Positions 7,993 to 12,988 of a stretch of DNA of 12,988 nucleotides are shown piece by piece; the first letter of the stretch is position 1; every line of letters starts with the position of its first letter. This stretch comes from Monoraphidium neglectum. Its lineage: Eukaryota; Chlorophyta; Chlorophyceae; Sphaeropleales; Selenastraceae. The stretch spans positions 1 to 12,988 of the forward strand of contig NW_014012033.1 in the NCBI RefSeq assembly GCF_000611645.1, in the 5' to 3' direction. The translations under genes and the position numbers were made by a program. The notes under the pieces were generated by a model that was not told where the DNA came from, searched no databases, and saw only the letters and a program-made list of their open reading frames with translations.

Positions 7993-10123
7993 CCCGGCGG
8001 AGCAGGCAGCAGCGGCGTGGTAGCCTCGCAGTGCGGAGCGCGTACTCGGGTTTGCGTGGGGCGGGTGTCGAGCCAGGGCAATTTCGGGCAGGGTCTGCCG
8101 TCATTGGGCCGGCTCGCGCCCATTGTCACCACTAGCATCGCGTCATTCGCGCCGTCGTTCCAACCCTCACGCGGCTGCCGGATCTGCGTGGCGGCCTGCC
8201 AGACTCGAAATTAATGCAATGCGGTCCACATTTTACAACGCACGACAACGCACTGTGCGCCTGCAGCGGCTCCCTGTCACTTTGAATATCGGCCAGCCCC
8301 TCTGGTGCTGAGATACACACTTAGCTGGAGTTCAAGCACTCCCCCTACCATCCCCTTTGCCTGCAATGCTGTTTTCATTTCCATTCCCGTTCCCTCAATC
8401 CCCAACTACAAGCTCTGTCAGCATGTTTTTCTCCTCTTTTGTCCTGGCCCTGGCCTTGGCCCCACCCCCAGCCGACTCAGCGCCTGAATGTCCGGATGGT
8501 CACCAATTTTTTGCCCCACCCCTGTAGGTGCAGATTGCAGTCCCTATGCCACCGCACACAATTGCTGCGCACCAGCGGCACGCGCTCCAACAACAACCAC
8601 AAGTGCATCGAAAACCACAAGTGCAATGAAAACCACACTCGCAGTTGACAAATCAATGCGCGTCTTTGGCAACTCCAGTGCCATCGGAGTCTCTCACTCC
8701 ACCTGCTGTCAGCATCACCACGCGCAGCAGCAGGTGGACGCACGGCCCTCCAGCATGGTTTCCAGGGCGGCTCAATCACACATGCGATCTGCGCCAATCC
8801 GCGTCTGCTTCCCAGCCAAGCCTGCCAACACGGTCGCACGGGCTCGCCGTACCGCCTGCAGGCGCCGTCGCTCGCGCGGCGGCTGTGGCGCGAGCTGCGT
8901 GCGGCGTCTGCAACAGCCGGGGGCGAGGGGGATGAGGGTAACGCCTGCGGGAGGTTGGCTTGCCACGTCGTTCCCCTGGGTACTTGATCCATTTGAGTCG
9001 CGCGTGCTGGATTTGCTGGACGGCTTTATGCCTCAATGCGCCGCCAACGGCACGTCGCACAATTATGGCGCCCCGGGCGGCTGCCCCCTCGGCCGGGTCC
9101 CCGCCACAGGCATGTGTGCCCCGCCCCTCGAGCGCGGCGCGCGGGGAGCCCGAGGGCGCGCCTTTTCTTGGACCACTGCTGCATGCGGCAATCGCTGCGC
9201 GCCTGCCCCCATTTGCTATCCCCCCTTCCTCGCCCATCTTTTCTGGCTTTTGGTCCGCCGCTTTGATCGCTACATTTTACATGTTTCCGCCTGCACATGC
9301 GGCAGCCGTGGGTTGATAGTCGCACGCTCAGCGGGCAAGGGCCTCCACACGTCGGCCGCTTGCTCCAAATCGTAACAGCAAGTCGTGGGTGTCGTCCTGC
9401 ACAACGCACAAGTGCACGCATGCCGCACGCCGTGAAGCCGTGGCGTCCAGTCAAAGGGAAGCCGCGCGTGTGACGCCCGCACGGCTCGTGGTGGCTGCTG
9501 TGCAGGCCATCACTGCGGCGCGCTCCAGGACTCTCATGCACCTTTAGCACTGCATGCGAGCAGAGCCGTATTTGCGTCCATCCGGGTGAGGCAGCCTGCA
9601 GGCGGGGTCAGGGCCTGTTGAAGGGGCGGGTGGGGCTGGGGCATCCCAAGTGCGGTGGGCAGCGGCTTCGGTGGTGCCGGTCACGCCCGGCTGAATGGCT
9701 GGGTGTGCGGTGACTTGTTTTTGGCGATCCACAAGCCGGGTTTGAAGGGTGACAAAAGGACTCAGGTCTTAACTTTGGCGGAGTGATGGTGTATCGATAG
9801 CAAAGCTGACACTGTGTCTGGACACCAGGTACGCCCCACCCTGGGGCTGACTAAGTTTAGGCGCGCCCTTCCCGTTTTTGCGTAGTAACCTTTGCCTGGT
9901 GTAGTTCCATGCCCCCTCACCAAGACAATACCATCCACGCTGGCACATTAGGATGAATTAATTCATACTCGTCGGCCTTCCCCTAGCTTGTCGCTCGTAC
10001 GACGCCTCTTCCTCCCGCACCAACCAGAACCTGCTCGCTCAAGCTCGTTAAATTTCTTCCCATGCACCTTCGTGCAGCATAGAACGGCTGATACTGCTTG
10101 TGAGTTGTTGAAACTTGCACCGC
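7993..10123. other. Spacer between the two paralogues, no gene supported
   Basis: It contains the 3' UTR of copy 1 and the promoter region of copy 2. A pyrimidine-rich, lower-GC stretch lies at about 8330-8530, and lower-GC sequence lies at about 9730-10120. A 295-codon frame at 8488-9375 (+) has no recognised domain, and it overlaps equally long frames on the other strand, as chance frames do in GC-rich DNA. I found no tRNA B-box or transposon ends. Confidence 0.45.
9953..9966. promoter_or_regulatory. 14-bp AT-rich perfect palindrome upstream of paralogue copy 2
   Basis: ATGAATTAATTCAT reads the same on both strands and sits about 160 bases before the ATG of copy 2, in an unusually AT-rich patch of an otherwise GC-rich window. 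The position suits a promoter or factor-binding site. No clear TATA box accompanies it. Confidence 0.3.
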
Positions 10124-11674
10124 ATGGACGAACACCAGCGGCTGGAGGGCGCCGCGCAGCGCGCGCCTTCACCTGCCGCCCCTGCAGCCTCAGCGGAAGG
10201 GCGCAGACTCAGAGTGCGCGCGGTCGCGGCCCAGCTGACTTTGATGCAGCATGAAGCCCTTTTGGAGGTTGTTGATCTGCTGGTTCGCGTCCGGGGCGGC
10301 GCCGGCGCGGGCGCGGGCACAGGCGCCAGTGCGGGCGCGGGCGTGGGCCCCAGTGCGAGCTTGGGCGCGGGCGCGGACGCTTCAGGCCTGGGTTTGTTGT
10401 TGGTGGGCCCCCGCGAACAAAGTGCCATGGACAGAGGTGACATATCATCAAACTGCAGCAGCTCCTGCGGATGGGAGGCAGAGCCGCAGCAGGGGCAGCA
10501 GCAGCGGCAGCAGCGGCACCAAGGGCCGGGGCAGGGGCAGCAGGGGCAAGGGCAGGGGCAGCAGGCGCTGCCGGACGCGCGGCGGCCGCCGCTCAATTGG
10601 TCGCCCGTGGCGGCCGCGGAGGCGGCCGCGCCCGTCGACCGGCTCTGCGGCGACCTGGCAGCAAAGATGGCAGCATTCATCCTCGAAAGCGGCCGCGCCC
10701 TCCCGTGAGTGACGTCAACACTGCTGGCACGCGCACGGGCATTCGCAGCGGTGCTTGTACGGCGCACGCGCCGTGCAGCGCTGCCAGGCGGGTGCAGCAG
10801 CGGGCGCCGGACGCGGCCGCGGCCGCCGAGCGGCTCGCGGCGCTGCGCTCCGAGGTGGCGGCCCAGATGGTGCTCACGGCCCTGCAGGACGGCGCCGCGC
10901 TGCCGAGGCTGCTGCTCGCGCCCCTCCCCGGCTGCGGCTTCGGCACGGCCAGGATGGAGCCGCCGGCGCCGGGCGACGCGCACTGGCAGTGGGCGGCGGC
11001 CCAGCTCGCGTTCGAGCCCGTCCAGGCGCGCCCGCCAGTGGGAGGGATGGGGCTGCTTGACCGCCGGATGATGCACAGCAACCAACCGGCACACGCGCCG
11101 CCAGCAGGCGCCGCACGCGCCCGCGGCCCCGAGCGGCGGCGCCCTGGCGCCGGGTCGGGGCGCCTCCCACCCCCTCTGCTTCAGACCCGCCCTCATCGCA
11201 TACCGGCAGTCCCATGCGATGCCTGACGAACGGCCGACACGGCCGCCGCCCTCCAACCCCCCCTCACATATTTGCCCCCAGATCGAGCTCGCCTTAGCAG
11301 CCCTAGAGGCGTGGGAGGAGCGCCTGGCCCTTATTCACGCCGACCGCTCGCGCCTGATGGCCGAGGCCGCCGCCGCTGCCGCCGCATCCCCGCGCGGCGC
11401 GCCGGCGCGGCGGGCGGGTTTTGTTGCTGAGCTGGACGCCAACCTGCGGGAGGGGGTCTGCAACTTCCTGACCGCGTGGCTGGTCGTCTTCTGCAGCGTC
11501 GCGCGCCCTGATCAGTTTGCGGCGTACATGCTGGCTTGTGCGCCGTGGGTGCCGTCGATGCCGTGCGTGCAGGGCGGGCTGCGGGCGCTGGCGGGCAACG
11601 CGGCGGCGGCGGCGGCGGCGGCGGCGCCTGCAGCATCCGCGGGGCCCGAGTCGTCGATGTTGGGCGGTGCATGA
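10124..11674 (+). CDS. Uncharacterised paralogue copy 2 (3 exons, probable GC donor)
   Basis: Exons 10124-10704, 10788-11025 and 11282-11674 give 403 residues. The start is the first ATG after an in-frame TGA (10109-10111). Aligned with copy 1 it shares LTLMQHEALLEV near the N-terminus, NWSP and GDLAAKM before intron 1, LAALRSE in exon 2, IHADRSRLMAEAAAA from residue 291, and 32 identical residues at 339-370. Differences: an Ala/Gly-rich segment (from VRGGAGAGAG), a short Gln/Gly region instead of a long Gln run, and a C-terminal tail with nine Ala codons. Intron 1 is 83 nt with donor CC|GTGAGT, phase 2. Intron 2 has no GT at the homologous boundary: CAG is followed by GCGCGC, so a GC-AG intron is likely. 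The alternative is a GTGGGA donor 12 nt later, which adds four residues. Function unknown. Confidence 0.75.
10300..10380 (+). repeat. GGCGCG-type repeat coding an Ala/Gly-rich segment
   Basis: Degenerate hexamers of the form GGCGCG encode alternating Gly-Ala, with Thr, Ser, Val and Pro substitutions, in exon 1 of copy 2. Copy 1 has no counterpart, so the segment probably expanded after the duplication. Confidence 0.7.
10485..10565 (+). repeat. CAG/GGG hexamer repeat coding a Gln/Gly-rich segment
   Basis: Imperfect GGGCAG and CAGCAG units encode a Gln/Gly/Arg/His-rich stretch at the place held by the long polyglutamine run in copy 1. Interruptions are frequent, so it should be more stable than the copy 1 tract. 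Confidence 0.7.
10710..10717. promoter_or_regulatory. TGACGTCA palindrome at the start of intron 1 of copy 2
   Basis: This exact CRE octamer overlaps the last base of the GTGAGT donor hexamer and extends into the intron. It is the third exact copy in the window. The intronic position near the 5' end of a gene suits an enhancer site, though chance is possible. Confidence 0.25.
11026..11281 (+). other. Probable GC-AG intron 2 of paralogue copy 2
   Basis: The homologous exon end in copy 1 is CAG|GTGGGG. Copy 2 reads CAG|GCGCGC at the same protein position. Taking the GC donor gives an exon of 238 nt in both copies and phase 0 in both. Internal small indels offset each other, so equal length alone is not proof. 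Confidence 0.5.
11600..11626 (+). repeat. GCG repeat coding nine alanines in the copy 2 tail
   Basis: Nine identical GCG codons follow Gly-Asn near the C-terminus. They are followed by a Pro/Ala/Ser-rich end. Copy 1 stops ten residues after the shared block and lacks this extension. Confidence 0.9.
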
Positions 11675-12988
11675 CGAGTCCATGCTCGTTTGAAGCGCAA
11701 ATTCGCACGAATCGCATGATAAAGGAAGCTGCGTGCGTCTCCGTGCGGCGCCTGCTTCTGAAGCCGTTTCGAGCCGCGGTGAAGCGTGCGGCAACGGCCT
11801 CGGCGGGCGCTCCAGTGCACGGCCGTGCCGCGCGCTTGTGCGTGAAGCCGCCCTGCTCTCGCCCTCCCGCGCGTCCCCCAAGCTGCCGGCCACTCACATG
11901 CCTGCTTATTTTCCGCACATGATACAATATCTTTCAAATATCTTGTCACCCTGCGCATGATCTTACCCTATTACCTGTCCAGGGCCCAGGTGCGGCTCAC
12001 CTATGGCCTCTCATAACGCCCCCACCAGGGTTTCGGCTTTACTCTCCCCTCCACCAACGTCACCAACGTCACCGCCGGCAACACCCCCCCTCCCCCGCGG
12101 AACGCGTTCAGCGCTTGTACCCTCCAACCCACTGACGGCGTTGCACTCTGCACCAGCAACGAATGATCCCAACACCCGGCTGCACTGCCCGCTGCACTGC
12201 ACCGGCTTTGTGCCTCTCCCGCGCGCCGTGCGCCCCCCGCCCATCGCAGCCAACTGGCGCCACGGCGAGGCGCTGCATGGCCCGCGCCCTGCCCCCCCCA
12301 TAGCGGACTACTCACCTGGGTAGTCTTCGTGTGCACCACAGGTGTTTTATTTATCACACCCGTCCGCTCCCTGTCATGTTTTCTCAAGCACAGACCCAAA
12401 TAAAGGCGCCAAATCAATAAATCTCCCCCCGCTGCCGGGCCCAACTAGCCCCGGCGCGCCGCGCGGCCTAGCCAAGCCCGGGCTTTCCAGGCGGCACGAG
12501 CGCGGTGCTCGCAAGGGCAGCGGGCCCATTGGCGCCAGCAACGACAGTCTCACTGTCAGCACACACATGACACACATGGCGGCGGCGCCGCGCCGTTGTC
12601 GCGCAATCGCGACGGCCCAAGCTCGCGGCATGAACTTTGGTGTGGGTGTGAACTTGTGGGTGTGAACTGCAAGACGTGCGGCGCGCATGCAGGGGTCCGG
12701 CAGGTTGTGCGATTTTTGGGATATTTACTGGGCACTGGGCGGCGTGCGTGCGCTGTGACGGAAGCTGTTGTCTCTTGGTAGTGCGACGGCCAAAGGGGAC
12801 ACATTGAGACTTGATTGTGGTTTGCTGCATGCGCTGAACAGCGCCAGTGGGATGAATTGTGACATGCGCTTGATTGGGCTGGGACCGAGGGACGCCGCAG
12901 CCACGCCTGTCTGCTGCGTGCGTGTGTGTGCCCACGCGCACATTTGGTGACGTTACAACCCCCGGGAGGTGGTACGTATCATACAATA
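11675..12988. other. Distal stretch without a supported gene
   Basis: It begins with the 3' UTR of copy 2. An AT-rich patch at 11919-11950 contains AATATCTT twice. A Pro-rich open frame at 12003-12323 (+) has no recognised domain, and its antisense is also open. AATAAA-like words occur at about 12398-12422. A 9-bp direct repeat CACCAACGT lies at 12052-12069. I saw no RNA gene or mobile element. Confidence 0.4.
12641..12668 (+). repeat. 14-bp tandem duplication
   Basis: TGTGGGTGTGAACT occurs twice, exactly and back to back, and a partial copy (TGAACTT) lies just before it. No function is apparent. Confidence 0.85.

Noticed and set aside
8488..9375. 295-codon open frame on the plus strand between the paralogues
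   Set aside because: There is no recognisable domain, and it overlaps long minus-strand frames of equal quality. A false frame of 330 codons elsewhere in this window shows that length alone is not evidence.
10048..11256. 402-codon open frame on the minus strand
   Set aside because: It is antisense to the exons of copy 2, and its Arg/Ala/Pro-rich composition is the expected shadow of GC-rich coding sequence. It crosses the mapped introns.
12003..12323. Pro-rich 106-codon frame
   Set aside because: There is no domain, the antisense frame is also open, and there is no matching downstream exon. Composition alone explains it.

Overview
The window reads as nuclear DNA of a GC-rich, intron-dense eukaryote, most likely a green alga (Chlorophyta). 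Three genes can be rebuilt, all on the + strand. All have short exons, GT-AG introns with GTGAGC/GTGAGT-type donors, C-rich tracts before the acceptors, and Ala/Pro/Gln-rich low-complexity segments. The taxonomic call is an inference from this style and from the gene content; there is no rRNA or organelle marker.

Layout. (1) 25-4543: the 3' twelve exons of a cellulase-like gene. A glycoside hydrolase family 5 catalytic domain (acid/base Glu in NNEPHG, nucleophile Glu in GEWGG) is joined by an Ala/Pro linker to a C-terminal beta-sandwich module resembling the cellulose-binding CBM49 type. All twelve exons join in frame to 476 codons plus stop. The 5' part lies outside the window. Its introns carry a heptamer repeat, a CA-rich tract, a G-rich tract and a long GT-rich tract. 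(2) 4544-6400: mostly no gene, apart from a Cys-rich open stretch (5905-6105) that may be an exon. (3) 6401-7992 and (4) 10124-11674: two tandem paralogues of an unrecognised protein family (365 and 403 residues), each with three exons and identical intron phases. Copy 1 has a 37-codon Gln tract. Copy 2 has an Ala/Gly region, a Gln/Gly region and an extra Ala-rich tail. They share a block of 32 identical residues at the C-terminus, coded by nearly identical DNA, although their N-terminal exons have diverged widely. (5) 7993-10123 and 11675-12988: no gene that I can support.

The cellulase would act outside the cell or in the wall on beta-1,4-glucan. The paralogue pair has no sequence-visible link to it. 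The most original material here is the paralogue family, the loss of a conserved GH5 arginine, and a pair of complementary low-complexity tracts in two introns that flank a frame-neutral block of cellulase exons.
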